64,000 nucleotides of DNA from CAVXFL01 sp963761015 (GCA_963761015.1 CAVXFL010000001.1:1-64000), one strand, 5' to 3'. Shown: positions 29,821-38,661, numbered from the stretch's first letter. Notes: generated by a model from the sequence alone, not told the origin. Numbers and translations: made by a program.

Positions 29821-30249
29821 TTAGCGCCCAGCCGGCGCGGCCGGCTCCTCGCCCAGCAGGGTCAGGCGTTCCGCCCGCGCGGCGCGGATCAGATCGCCAT
29901 CGAGCGTGGCGAGCGGAAGTCCGTCGCGGCGCGCCAGTTCCAGGTAGCTGGCGTCGTACACCGTGAGCCGCAGCCGCCGGCCGAGGGCCAAAAGCTCGGC
30001 CTCCTCGGGCGAGCGATCGATCGTGACGCCCAAGCGGGAAAGGCTGCGGAGGAACGCTGTCGTATCGGCTTCGGCGATGCGGCCGCGCCGTTCGTTGACG
30101 ATCAGCGTGTTGCGCACCTCGAACCACCAGAGGCTCGGCGCCCGCGCTTCATCGGTGCGGATGCGCTCCAACGCCATTGCGGCCTTGGGGTGGTCTTCAT
30201 CGTCGAAAGCCCAGCAGGCGGCAATCGAGGCATCGAGGACGAAGGGCAT
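29821..30249 (-). CDS. vapC: PIN-domain toxin VapC
   Basis: 142 residues with the PIN ribonuclease acidic quartet: Asp in FVLDASIAA, Glu in WWFEVRNTL, Asp in LTVYDASYLELA and Asp in LATLDGDLI. It would cleave a specific RNA (often tRNA or rRNA) when freed from its antitoxin. The start overlaps the vapB stop by one base (TGATG). The frame is intact although the antitoxin frame is broken. Confidence 0.88.
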   Translation of the reverse strand: MPFVLDASIAACWAFDDEDHPKAAMALERIRTDEARAPSLWWFEVRNTLIVNERRGRIAEADTTAFLRSLSRLGVTIDRSPEEAELLALGRRLRLTVYDASYLELARRDGLPLATLDGDLIRAARAERLTLLGEEPAAPAGR

Positions 30250-30495
30250 CAGTATTTGTGGCCCTCGTGGCGGGCCGACAGCAACTCGGGGAGCGTGATC
30301 TTGCCGGTGCGCTTGCCGAGCGCGCGGATAGTGTCGATCGCCCGGTCGATTTCGGCTTGGCGGCGGTCCGCCTCCGGGACCAGCCGGGCGATCGGCCGGC
30401 CGTGCCGGGTGATGACGACCGTTCCACCGCGCTCGACCTCGTCGAGGAGCGGCCGGGAGGTGGGTTTTGGCCTCCGAGGCTTGGATTTCCCGCAT
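30249..30495 (-). CDS. vapB: VapB-type antitoxin (Phd/YefM fold), one apparent frameshift
   Basis: MREIQASEAKTHLPA is followed, after removing one C near 30452, by LLDEVERGGTVVITRHGRPI, ARLVPEADR and the C-terminal KITLPELLSARHEGHKY. This is the Phd/YefM DNA-binding fold with a toxin-binding tail. As written the product is nonsense after residue 15. A free vapC without antitoxin would be toxic, which argues that the break is a read error. Confidence 0.75.
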
Positions 30496-30503
30496 GGGCT
30501 GTC

Positions 30504-30526
30504 CGACCAGTTGGTTCGACTGGTCG
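30504..30526. promoter_or_regulatory. Palindrome upstream of vapBC, candidate operator
   Basis: CGACCAGT-TGGTTCG-ACTGGTCG, 8-bp perfect arms, 8 bp upstream of the vapB start codon. The position suits autorepression by the VapBC complex, as is usual for such pairs. Confidence 0.5.
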
Positions 30527-30617
30527 AAATTCAGGCCGGCGGAACCGGCTGTCAAGCGGGGCCGCCTGGCCGGATGGAGTGCCGGCGAAATCCGGGGTTT
30601 CGCCTACGTGGGCTTCG

Positions 30618-30980
30618 CTAGACGGGTTCGCCCTTGAGGGCGACCCAAACGGAAGCGTCGCGAAGGCGATTTGCCGTTCCCGGAGATTTCCTGCCACAAA
30701 CCAGCGCGTGCGCGGGGTTGTTCGGGAGCGGGTCCGGGACGATTGCCTGCGAGTTCTTGCGCGCGATTGCCCCCTGGTGCCGGACCAGGGAATGTTCGGG
30801 ATACCCGCGAAGAGCGAAGCGCCAGTCCAGGCCCGCCGCGCGCAGCAGCGTCTCCGAATCCACCGACATATCCGGGTCCTTGAAGGCCGCCGAGGAGGGC
30901 CGGGCTTGCCGGCGTTTGCGTCCGTCGCGACCTGCGCAGGATGAATACGCCGGAACAGCCAATACCCGTCCGGGGATCAC
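30618..30980 (-). pseudogene. Hypothetical protein (LxRRIHP family), frameshifted
   Basis: The sensible reading is WLFRRIHPAQVATDANAGKP in one frame, then SSAAFKDPDMSVDSETLLRA and GLDWRFALRGYPEHSLVRHQ, PDPLPNNPAHALVCGRKSPG and ANRLRDASVWVALKG in another (join near 30885). A second shift is needed near GTG 30980 to supply a start. I recognise the pattern (RRIHP...RPSSAAF...HALV.G.K) from unnamed proteins paired with a partner like the next gene. Function unknown. Confidence 0.5.
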
Positions 30981-31020
30981 GCCGTCGGCGGCGCCCGACA
31001 TCCGCGCCGGCCTGATGCCG

Positions 31021-31392
31021 TTATCGCTTCGTCAATTCGTCGAGTGCCGACCGCAGCGGAGCGAAATCGGTCGTCAGCTCGGCCGATACCACAGCGCCGC
31101 CTCGGTGGTCCTCGAACCAGAGCTCGCATTGGAAGGGCGCTATGACGTGAAGCTCGAGGTCGATTTCCTTGTCGTGCCATTCGAGCTGGATACCTCCGAC
31201 CGACGAGGGCACCGCTTGCGGCACGGGCGTTCTGGGATGCATCGCGCGATGCAATACTTCGAGGGAAAACATGCCGGCGCCGCGGCTGATCGCCGGCGCG
31301 CCACAGCCATCCGAGTTCCGGGGCAAATCCAGGATCGCGACCAGGCGGTCCAACACCTTGGCCTGCCAGCCGCCTGCGCATTCCCCGGCTGG
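31021..31392 (-). pseudogene. Hypothetical protein, 3' part of a disrupted gene
   Basis: Coding-like C-terminal stretch: KVLDRLVAILDLPRN, LEVLHRAMHPRTPVP, SVGGIQLEWHDKEIDLELHV, LWFEDHRGGAVVSAELTTD, then a stop at 31021. The pattern (lone LPxNxDGxGAP motif then GGIQLEWH) is that of a small unnamed family often next to the LxRRIHP protein. The 5' end cannot be traced; the IS1634-type element lies 200 bp upstream and may have separated or destroyed it. Confidence 0.45.
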
Positions 31393-31598
31393 ATCTTGGC
31401 GTCGCCGGCAAACCGGTGCCGTCCCTCTTGGAGAAGCCCGACGACCCCACCGACCAAAAGGGTCCCGATCTGCCCGGCGAGGCTCCCCGGAGCCTTGGCG
31501 CGGGGCGGCGAGGAGCCCGCTTTCGCAAGTCCATCGGCCACGAGAACAACCTCGAATTGAATGCCCGCATGATTGGGTTTGGGAGACCGGCTGTAAAG

Positions 31599-33504
31599 CC
31601 CATCTTCGACACTTGAGCTCGGTGAGGAATGGATAACTATCTGATTTTGCTCGCTGTTGGGCGGGAGCCGAGCTAATATGTAGTGCCACGGATAGTGCCA
31701 GATATGCCTTGATCCCGCGATATTATTGGCTAATCTGTGCGCACCTCGTATCGAGTCGCGCATGTACTTCCGGAAGAAGCAGTCGCAGGGTCGCATCTAT
31801 CTGCAGATCGTCGAGAGCCACAGGACCGGCGATCAGGTGCGCCAACGAGTGATCGCAACGCTCGGACGGCTGGATGAGCTTGAAGCCAGCGGGCAGCTCG
31901 ATCGGCTGTTGCGCTCGGGCGCGCGGTTCGTCGAACAGGCGATGGTGCTGGATGCCGCCAGGAACGGCGCTCCGGCGGTGGCGGTGCGCCGCATCGGTCC
32001 GGCGCTGGTGTTCGAGCGGCTGTGGACCGAGACCGGCTGCGCCAGCGTGATCGCGGCCCTGGCCCGCGGCCGCGGCCATCGCTTCGCGCTGGAACGCACG
32101 GTGTTCCTCACCGTGCTGCATCGCCTAATGCGCGGCGGGTCGGACCTGGCGGCGGATCGCTGGCGCGAGGATTATCGGATCGCCGGCAGCGATGCCATCG
32201 ACCTGCACCATCTTTATCGAGCGATGGCGTGGCTGGGTGAGGAACTGCCGGCCGATCAGCAGGACGGCGCCACGCCGTTCGCGCCGCGTTGCACGAAGGA
32301 TTTGATCGAGGAGCAATTGTTCGCGTACCGGCGCGATCTGTTCAGCCGGCTCGACCTGGTGTTCATGGACACCACCAGCCTGTATTTCGAGGGGCTGGGT
32401 GGCGAGACGCTGGGCCGGCACGGCTACAGCAAAGATCATCGCCCCGACCTGCGGCAGATGATCCTGGCCGTGCTGATCGATGGCGACGGGCGCCCGGTGT
32501 GCTCGGAGATGTGGCCCGGCAACACGGCGGATGTGACCAGCCTGATCCCGGTGGTCGACCGGCTGCGTCGCCGCTTTGCCATCGGGCGTGTGTGCCTCGT
32601 CGCCGATCGCGGCATGATCAGTACGGAGACCATCGCCGCACTGCAAGCGCGGGGCCTGCTCTACATCCTTGGCGTGCGCGAGCGCACCGATAAGCTGGTG
32701 CGCGACGTGGTGCTCAACGATGCCGCTCCGTTCGTGCCGCTCACCACGGAACGGCGCGGCGCGCAAACCGACTACGGCGCCAAGGCGGTCACATTGGGCG
32801 GGCAACGCTATATCGTTTGCATCAATCATCAGCAGGCGGACAAGGATGCCGCCGAACGCGCCGCCATTCTTGCCGCGCTGGAACGGCAGCTCAAGAAGGG
32901 CGACAAGGCGCTCATCGGCAACGGCGGTTATCGCCGCTTCCTCAAGACCGCCGGCGAAGCCCACTTCGCCATCGATCACGCCAAAGCGGAAGAGGATGCC
33001 CGCTTCGATGGCGTGTTCGTGCTGCGCACCAACACCGATCTCGATCCGCTTACCGCAATGCTGCGCTACAAGCAGCTCGCCATGGTGGAGCAGACGTTCC
33101 GGACAGCGAAGCATCTGCTCGCCACCAGGCCGATCTTCCACAAGCTCGACCAGACCATCCGCGGTCACGTGTTTTGCAGCTTCCTCGCCCTCGTGCTGAA
33201 GGCCGAGCTGGAGGCCCGCATCGCCGCACTCGGCCTGTACAGCTTCTTGGCCCGCGGTCATCGCCGACCTCGACTCGCTGAGCGAGACCGAGATGGATCA
33301 GAACGGCAAGCGCTTCCTGCTGCGTTCCGCCCCGCGGCCCGCCGCCAGCATCGCCCTGCGCGCCGCCGGCGCTGCTCTGCCGAGCACCGTTCAGGCCGCC
33401 AGCGCCAACTGAGCGCTCCCGCAAATGTAGTGCCAAGCCGCCGCGGGCGGCGCGGATTGTCGCGCTTATTCAACCACTTGGCAAAACCCACTGTCGAAGA
33501 CGGG
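31599..33504 (+). mobile_element. IS1634-type insertion sequence with 5-bp target duplication
   Basis: Ends match as inverted repeats: CCCATCTTCGACA at 31599-31611 and its partner TGTCGAAGACGGG at 33492-33504. Directly outside, TAAAG occurs at 31594-31598 and again at 33505-33509, a 5-bp target duplication. Inside is one transposase gene on the plus strand. About 1.9 kb, in the family's range. Short direct copies of 'gtagtgcca' lie near both ends (around 31681 and 33428). Confidence 0.9.
31762..33412 (+). CDS. IS1634-family transposase, one apparent frameshift near the C-terminus
   Basis: About 550 residues. IS4-like DDE transposase: MYFRKKQSQGRIYLQIVESH at the N-terminus, first Asp in DLVFMDTTSLYFEG, second in CLVADRGMISTETI, Glu in the YKQLAMVEQTFRTAK segment. 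The frame runs through to 33507 with an Arg-rich end. Shifting one base near 33250 gives VIADLDSLSETEMDQNGKRF and LPSTVQAASAN with TGA at 33410-33412, the more natural end. ATG 31762 is the likely start. Confidence 0.85.
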
Positions 33505-33652
33505 TAAAGGTGCCCTCGTCGATCGGGGGAGCGGATATTCAGGGGTCCAGGAAGGCGACGCGGAGCCGGAGGTCAAAGACTTTATCGAACTCGCAACCGA
33601 ACAGACCGACCTTGATCCGGAAGCTGGCGACTTTCTTGGCGGCGAATAGTTT
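33505..33652. other. Short coding-like fragment after the IS, strand undecided
   Basis: Plus strand reads GVQEGDAEPEVKDFIELATE, QTDLDPEAGDFLGGE and a stop at 33648-33650. Minus strand reads AAKKVASFRIKVGLFGCEFD and KVFDLRLRVAFLDP with a stop. Both look like the end of a gene; neither has a start. It is probably the other side of the gene region split by the IS. Confidence 0.35.
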
Positions 33653-33687
33653 TTGCTTGATTTGATGATGTCCCGCCGCCAGCGAAG

Positions 33688-33839
33688 TAGGGCGGATGAG
33701 CGAAGCGCAATCCGCCGTGCTCCGGGTGGCGGGTTACGCTTCGCTGACCCGCCCTACGGCTTGCTGTGTATGGCGGGTAAGCGAAGTGTAACCCGCCGCG
33801 TCCGTCCGCTTGCGGCGGATTACGCTTCGCTCATATTGG
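33688..33839. repeat. Cluster of four dispersed GGCGGRTTACGCTTCGCT-type repeats
   Basis: Four units alternate in orientation: TAGGGCGGATGAGCGAAGCG (33688-33716), GGCGGGTTACGCTTCGCTGA (33728-33757), TGGCGGGTAAGCGAAGTGTA (33771-33797) and GGCGGATTACGCTTCGCTCA (33814-33839). Adjacent units are inverted, so the region can fold into hairpins. A related pair lies at 44868-44993. Confidence 0.75.
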
Positions 33840-33870
33840 ATGGTTCCTAAACAAATCCCGAAAGACGAAA

Positions 33871-34635
33871 ATGCCAAGTGCGACAAACGCTAATGACAGA
33901 TCAGCAACGATTCCAACCGCTAGTTTTTCAAACAGGGTGAAACGCGTGCTTGGCTTATCGCTACACGAATGGGAAAACGCGATGGTCGTGTTTCTGATCG
34001 CCGCTGGTTTGTTTGCGCTTCTTGCGGGCGCGGCTACTTGGGCGGTCGTTAGACTACAACGAATAGAGCTCGCCGCCTCTCAACGAGAGTTGGATCGATA
34101 TAAAACAGAAGCGGGCCTAAAGATTGAAGAAGCGAGAAGAGAAGGCATTGAAGCCGACAAGACTGCTGGCAACGCGATGTTGCGAGCCGCTGAACTCGAA
34201 AAAGAGGCGGCCTCTGCTCGTCTAGAAACTGAAAAATTGAAGGCGGCAGTAACTTGGCGGACAATATCGTCGCAAACTGCAGCCAAGTTGGAGAGATCAC
34301 TAGCCGCCCATCCTGGGTCTGTGAACTTGCGGTATACGGACGGCGATCCAGAGGCGCTTTTTCTTGCCATCCAGTTTTCAAAAATCTTGAGCAACGCGCA
34401 TTGGCGTGTTGCACCAGGAGCTTCGAAGCCCGGCAATGCAATATTATTCGGAATAATTCTTCCGGATGGAAACGGCGCCGACGCTGAAGCCCTGCGGAAC
34501 GCTTTCACAGAAGCGGAAATACCGTTTTCACCGAATCCGCTCCCACAGACAGGTCTACAGCTAGAGTTTGCAGTGACTACAATTCCTGGCGCTCCGATGC
34601 TGATGGTTGGATCGCGAATCCCCGCCATCCCATAA
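33871..34635 (+). CDS. Hypothetical membrane protein with coiled coil
   Basis: 254 residues. A short cytoplasmic N-terminus, one membrane helix (AMVVFLIAAGLFALLAGAA), a long charged helix of about 90 residues (ASQRELDRYKTEAGLKIEEA, LRAAELEKEAASARLETEKL) that should form a coiled coil, then a globular domain with LFLAIQFSKILSNAHWRVA and LFGIILPDGNGADAEALRNA. Composition is clearly more AT-rich than the flanks, and the gene sits between a repeat cluster and the ffh promoter. It is probably acquired. No function assigned. Confidence 0.65.
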   Translation: MPSATNANDRSATIPTASFSNRVKRVLGLSLHEWENAMVVFLIAAGLFALLAGAATWAVVRLQRIELAASQRELDRYKTEAGLKIEEARREGIEADKTAGNAMLRAAELEKEAASARLETEKLKAAVTWRTISSQTAAKLERSLAAHPGSVNLRYTDGDPEALFLAIQFSKILSNAHWRVAPGASKPGNAILFGIILPDGNGADAEALRNAFTEAEIPFSPNPLPQTGLQLEFAVTTIPGAPMLMVGSRIPAIP

Positions 34636-34759
34636 CTCTGGAGGCCGACCACGATCACAGCTATCAAGGTCGCCAACACCATCGGAACCCATAAACCTCC
34701 TGTAAAGCCGGGAGGGATAGCGGGCTGACCCGACCGGCTGGACCCGAATAGCTGTTTCC

Positions 34760-34788
34760 TTGACTCCCCTGCCGTCTGTCCGCATATA
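34760..34788 (+). promoter_or_regulatory. Sigma-70-type promoter of the ffh operon
   Basis: TTGACT (34760-34765), 17-bp spacer, CATATA (34783-34788), about 80 bp upstream of the ffh start and pointing into it. Good match to housekeeping boxes. Confidence 0.6.
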
Positions 34789-34866
34789 GCCCCCGCCCGT
34801 GCGACGGGCACCGCCGCTCCGCGAGGGTTCGCGCAGCGGCGCTTTCGCGTTTGAAGGATATCCCCC

Positions 34867-36240
34867 ATGTTCGAGAACCTCTCGGACAAGCTCTCCGGCG
34901 CCTTCGACCGCCTGCGCGGGCGCGGGCGGCTCGACGAGGCCGATGTCGCCGAGGCGCTGCGCGAGGTCCGCCTCGCCATGCTCGACGCCGACGTCGCCCT
35001 CCCCGTCGTCAAGGATTTCGTCGGCAAAATCCGCGAGCGCGCCGCCACCGCCGAGGTGATCGATTCCGTCGCCCCCGGCCAGCAGGTGCTGAAAATCGTC
35101 AACGACGCGCTGGTCGAGCAGCTCGGCGGCGCCGGCGCCGTGCCGCTCAACCTCGCCGCCGCCGCGCCCGTGCCCATCCTCATGGTCGGGCTGCAGGGCT
35201 CGGGCAAGACCACCACCGCCGGCAAGCTCGGCCTGCGCCTGTCGCGCCGCGAGCGGCTGCGCGTGCTGCTCGCCAGCCTCGACACGCAGCGCCCCGCTGC
35301 CCAGCTCCAGCTCGCCCAGCTCGGCGAGCAGACGGGGGTTGCCAGCCTGCCCATCGTCGCGGGGGAAAGCCCGGTGCAGATCGCCCGCCGCGCCATGGAG
35401 ACCGGACGGCGCGAGGGCTACGACGTGGTGATCCTCGACACCGCCGGCCGGCTCTCCATCAACCAGGAACTGATGGACGAAGTCCGGGAAATCCGCGCCG
35501 CGACCAGCCCCGCCGATACCCTGCTCGTGGTCGACGCCATGACCGGGCAGGACGCGGTGAACACGGCGAAAGCCTTCAACGAGGCGGTCGGCGTCACCGG
35601 CATCGTGCTCACCCGCATGGACGGCGACGCCCGCGGCGGCGCGGCACTCTCCATGCGCGCCGTCACCGGGGCGCCGATCAAGCTCATGGGCTTGGGCGAG
35701 AAGCTCGATGCCTTGGAGGAATTCCACCCGGAGCGCGTCGCGGGGCGCATCCTGGGCCTCGGCGACGTGGTCGGGCTGGTCGAGAAGGCCGCCGAGACGA
35801 TCGACCAGGAAGAGGCGGAAAAACTCGCCCGCAAGATGATGAAGGGCAAGTTCGATTTGCAGGACTACGCCGACCAGCTCAAGCAGATCACCAAGATGGG
35901 CAGCCTGTCCTCGATCGTCGGCATGCTGCCCGGCGTCGGCAAGATCAAGGAGCAGATCGAGGACGCCAACCTGGACACCACCGTGCTGAAGCGCCAGGGC
36001 GCCATCATTTCGTCCATGACGCCCAAGGAGCGGCGCACGCCGGAGATCATCAAGGCCAGCCGCAAGCGCCGCATCGCCGCCGGCTCGGGTGCCACGGTGC
36101 AGGAGGTGAACCGGCTCTTGAAGCAGTTCGACGAAATGTCGACCATGATGAAGCGCATGAACAAGCTGGGGCCGAAGGGGCTGATGCGGCACGGCATCGG
36201 TGCCCTGATGCCGCAGCGCGGGCGGCAGACGTGGCATTGA
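34867..36240 (+). CDS. ffh: Signal recognition particle protein Ffh
   Basis: 457 residues. N-domain helices, then the GTPase: G1 GLQGSGKTTTAGKL near residue 108, VILDTAGRLSINQELM (G3), GIVLTRMDGDARGGAALS (G4 region), followed by the M domain with methionine-rich helices (LARKMMKGKFDLQDY; MSTMMKRMNKLGPKGLM) that bind 4.5S RNA and signal sequences. Targets membrane proteins to the inner membrane with FtsY. First of the ffh-rpsP-rimM-trmD-rplS unit. Intact. Confidence 0.97.
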   Translation: MFENLSDKLSGAFDRLRGRGRLDEADVAEALREVRLAMLDADVALPVVKDFVGKIRERAATAEVIDSVAPGQQVLKIVNDALVEQLGGAGAVPLNLAAAAPVPILMVGLQGSGKTTTAGKLGLRLSRRERLRVLLASLDTQRPAAQLQLAQLGEQTGVASLPIVAGESPVQIARRAMETGRREGYDVVILDTAGRLSINQELMDEVREIRAATSPADTLLVVDAMTGQDAVNTAKAFNEAVGVTGIVLTRMDGDARGGAALSMRAVTGAPIKLMGLGEKLDALEEFHPERVAGRILGLGDVVGLVEKAAETIDQEEAEKLARKMMKGKFDLQDYADQLKQITKMGSLSSIVGMLPGVGKIKEQIEDANLDTTVLKRQGAIISSMTPKERRTPEIIKASRKRRIAAGSGATVQEVNRLLKQFDEMSTMMKRMNKLGPKGLMRHGIGALMPQRGRQTWH

Positions 36241-36309
36241 GGCACACGATCGCGCCCTCGCCGGAACACCCTTGCCGGCGAAGGCCGGTATCCACCGGGC
36301 CGTGGCGCC

Positions 36310-36370
36310 GATCCTGCCTGACGCAGGCCCGATCCTTCCTGACACAGGCCCGATCCTTCCTGACGACAGG
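36310..36370. repeat. Three tandem 21-bp repeats between ffh and rpsP
   Basis: GATCCT begins at 36310, 36331 and 36352; units read GATCCTGCCTGACGCAGGCCC, with two variants following. Each unit holds a short CCTG...CAGG inverted motif. Just upstream lies a GCCGGCGAAGGCCGGT hairpin of a common dispersed type. Confidence 0.75.
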
Positions 36371-36399
36371 GATGACGAAACCCGTTTGAGGAGCACCGA

Positions 36400-36741
36400 A
36401 TGAGCTTGAAAATCCGCCTGGCGCGCGCGGGCGCGAAGAAGCGGCCCTACTACCACATCGTGGTCGCGGATTCGCGCAGTCCGCGCGACGGGCGCTTCAT
36501 CGAGAAGCTCGGCAGCTACAACCCGATGCTGCCGGCCGAGCACGCCGACCGGGTGCGGCTGTTCGCGGAACGGCTGCAGCACTGGCTCGGCCAGGGCGCG
36601 CTGCCGACCGATCGCGTGGCGCGCTTCCTCGGCAATGCCGGGCTCGGGCCGATGCCGCCGGTCCGCGAGCAGCCGATCAAGTCGGCGCCGGGCAAGAAGG
36701 CACAGGAGCGCGCCAACGCCGCCGCGCCCGCCGCCGGTTGA
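36400..36741 (+). CDS. rpsP: 30S ribosomal protein S16
   Basis: 113 residues: LKIRLARAGAKKRPYYHIVV, then RDGRFIEKLGSYNPM, matching S16 throughout its first 80 residues. The C-terminal 30 residues are a basic Ala/Lys tail (APGKKAQERANAA). RBS GAGGAG 7 bases before ATG 36400. Standard position after ffh. Confidence 0.97.
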   Translation: MSLKIRLARAGAKKRPYYHIVVADSRSPRDGRFIEKLGSYNPMLPAEHADRVRLFAERLQHWLGQGALPTDRVARFLGNAGLGPMPPVREQPIKSAPGKKAQERANAAAPAAG

Positions 36742-36749
36742 AGCCCGCG

Positions 36750-36788
36750 CATGACAAACCCGGGCATGACAAACCCCGGCATGACAAA
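36750..36788. repeat. Three 15-bp-spaced CATGACAAA repeats between rpsP and rimM
   Basis: CATGACAAA occurs at 36750, 36765 and 36780, exactly 15 bp apart, with CCCGG between copies. It looks like a small tandem expansion derived from the CCCGGGCATGAC dispersed palindrome. Confidence 0.7.
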
Positions 36789-36820
36789 GACGAGCGGCCT
36801 CGGTCGCGCGTGCTGGTGAG

Positions 36821-37357
36821 ATGCCGGCGCGGCGCATTCTGATGGCGGTGATCGGCCGGCCGCACGGCGTGCGGGGCCTCGTGCGCGTGCACAGCCACGC
36901 CGCCGAGCCGGCCGATCTCGCCGCCTACGGACCGCTCGCGGACGAAAACGGCCGGCGGTTCGCGCTGTCCTGGCGCGGCGAGGGCGTCGCCGCGCTCGCC
37001 GAACTGCGCGACGGCGTGCCCGTGCCTGTCGCCGACCGCGCCGCGGCCGCGCGCCTGACCAATCTGCGGCTCTACGTGGAGCGCGACCGGCTGCCCCCGC
37101 CCGGGCCGGACGAGTTCTACCTGGCCGACCTGATCGGCCTGCCGGCGTTCGGCGAAGCCGGGCCGATCGGCCGGGTCGCCGCCGTCCACGATTACGGCGC
37201 CGGCACCAGCCTGGAGATCGAGCGCCCGGACGCCACGCCGCTGATCGTGCCGTTCACCCGCGACGCGGTGCCGGAGGTGAACGTCGCGGCCGGCCGCGTG
37301 GTCGTGAACCCGCCGCGCGAGATCGACGCCCCGCCGAGGCAGGACGCAGCGGCATGA
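36821..37357 (+). CDS. rimM: Ribosome maturation factor RimM
   Basis: 178 residues. RimM N-domain (VIGRPHGVRGLVRVHSHAAE) and PRC-barrel C-domain (EFYLADLIGLPAF; IPFTRDAVPEVN-type VPFTRDAVPEVNVAAGRVVV). Helps 16S 3' domain and S19 assembly. Overlaps trmD by 4 bases (ATGA). Short acidic/basic tail after the barrel. Confidence 0.95.
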   Translation: MPARRILMAVIGRPHGVRGLVRVHSHAAEPADLAAYGPLADENGRRFALSWRGEGVAALAELRDGVPVPVADRAAAARLTNLRLYVERDRLPPPGPDEFYLADLIGLPAFGEAGPIGRVAAVHDYGAGTSLEIERPDATPLIVPFTRDAVPEVNVAAGRVVVNPPREIDAPPRQDAAA

Positions 37358-38080
37358 CCTGGCGCGCCAGCGTACTGACCCTGTTTCCGGAGATGTTTCC
37401 GGGGCCGCTCGGCTATTCGCTCGCGGGGCGCGCGCTCGCGGATTGCATCTGGTCGCTGGACGCGATCGATATCCGCGATTTCGCCACCGACAAGCACCGC
37501 AGCGTCGACGATGTGCCGTTCGGTGGCGGCGCAGGGATGGTGCTGCGTCCCGATGTGGTCGAGGCGGCCCTGGCCGGTGCGGCGGCCGATGACCGGCCCG
37601 CCATCTGCCTCACCCCGCGCGGGCGGACGCTCACGCCAGGACCTGGTTCGCCAGTTGGCCGCCGGGCCGGGGGTGGTCGCGCTTTGCGGCCGCTACGAGG
37701 GCATCGACCAGCGGGTCATCGAGGCGCGCGGCCTGCAGGAGATCAGCGTCGGCGACTACGTGCTCTCGGGTGGCGAACCGGCCGCGCTCGTGCTGCTGGA
37801 TGCCTGCGTGCGGCTGCTGCCGGGCGTGCTGGGCACCGCTTCCAGCGTCGAGGACGAAAGCTTTTCCGCCGGGCTGCTGGAATACCCGCACTACACCCGT
37901 CCGGCGGAATGGAACGGCCGCGCGGTGCCGGACGTGCTGCTCTCCGGCCATCACGCCGCCATCGCCGCCTGGCGCCGGGCGGCGGCCGAGCGGATCACCC
38001 GCGAGCGCCGCCCGGATTTGTGGGCCGCATATCAGGCCAGCACCGCCGCTTCGGTTGCCAGCACGCGCCGCGCGCCGTAA
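37354..38080 (+). CDS. trmD: tRNA (guanine-N1)-methyltransferase TrmD, one apparent frameshift
   Basis: Trefoil-knot methyltransferase that makes m1G37 in tRNA. The N-terminal half is in the first frame (VLTLFPEMFPGPLGYSLAGR; DDVPFGGGAGMVLRPDV; CLTPRGRTLT). After an extra C near 37635 the protein continues in the next frame as QDLVRQLAAGPGVVALCGRY, EGIDQRVIEARGLQEISVGD and YVLSGGEPA. Repaired length is about 241 residues, normal for the family. As TrmD is normally essential, this break is best read as a consensus error. Confidence 0.92.
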
Positions 38081-38106
38081 CTCAGGATCGAACGAGGGCC
38101 ATCACG

Positions 38107-38588
38107 ATGAACATCATGCAAAGCTTCGAGGCCGGCGAGGTCGCGCGCCTCGCGTCGGCTCGGGCGATCCCGGATTTCGCCGCCGGCGACACCTTGCGCG
38201 TGTCGGTGCGCGTGGTCGAGGGCGAGCGGACCCGCGTGCAGGCCTTCGAGGGCGTCTGCATCGCGCGCTCCAACAGGGGCCTCAACAGCAACTTCACCGT
38301 GCGCAAGATCAGCTACGGCGAAGGCGTGGAGCGGGTGTTCCCGCTCTATTCGCCGAACGTCACGGCGATCGAGGTGGTGCGCCGCGGCGATGTGCGCCGG
38401 GCCAAGCTCTATTACCTGCGCGGCCGGCGCGGCAAATCCGCCCGCATCGCCGAGCGCGCGCGCACCGTGGACGCGGGCGCCGTCGCCCAGCCGGCGCAAC
38501 GGCGCCGAGCCGCGTCGCCGCGCCCGAGCCGCAAGCCGCGCCGCCGCCGCCCGAGGCGTCGCCGCCGGAGACCGAAGCGGCGCAGTAA
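38107..38588 (+). CDS. rplS: 50S ribosomal protein L19, tail probably frameshifted
   Basis: L19 core is complete: DFAAGDTLRVSVRVVEGERT, RVQAFEGVCIARSNRGLNSN, FTVRKISYGEGVERVFPLYS and RRAKLYYLRGRRGKSARI. As written an Arg-rich tail runs to 38607. With one base restored near 38500 the tail becomes APSRVAAPEPQAAPPPPEAS and ETEAAQ with TAA at 38586-38588, similar in composition to extended L19 tails I know. The core function (intersubunit bridge) is not affected either way. Confidence 0.9.
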
Positions 38589-38661
38589 TGACATTTTTCG
38601 TGGCTAACCAAATCATGGTGATCGTCACCATCATGGAAATCGTCACCCGCGCGAAACCTGT

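Noticed and set aside
36310..36790. Possible CRISPR array in the repeats around rpsP
   Set aside because: Units are contiguous or 15 bp apart, only three copies each, and there are no unique spacers and no cas genes.
34561..36837. Open frame of 758 codons on the minus strand opposite ffh and rpsP
   Set aside because: Shadow of ffh; His/Asp/Gly-rich low-information protein and no start site.
38500..38607. Arg-rich C-terminal tail of L19 as a real feature
   Set aside because: The alternative frame gives a Pro/Glu/Ala tail ending in a stop, more like known extended L19 tails; the Arg-rich run is what a shifted GC-rich frame usually produces.
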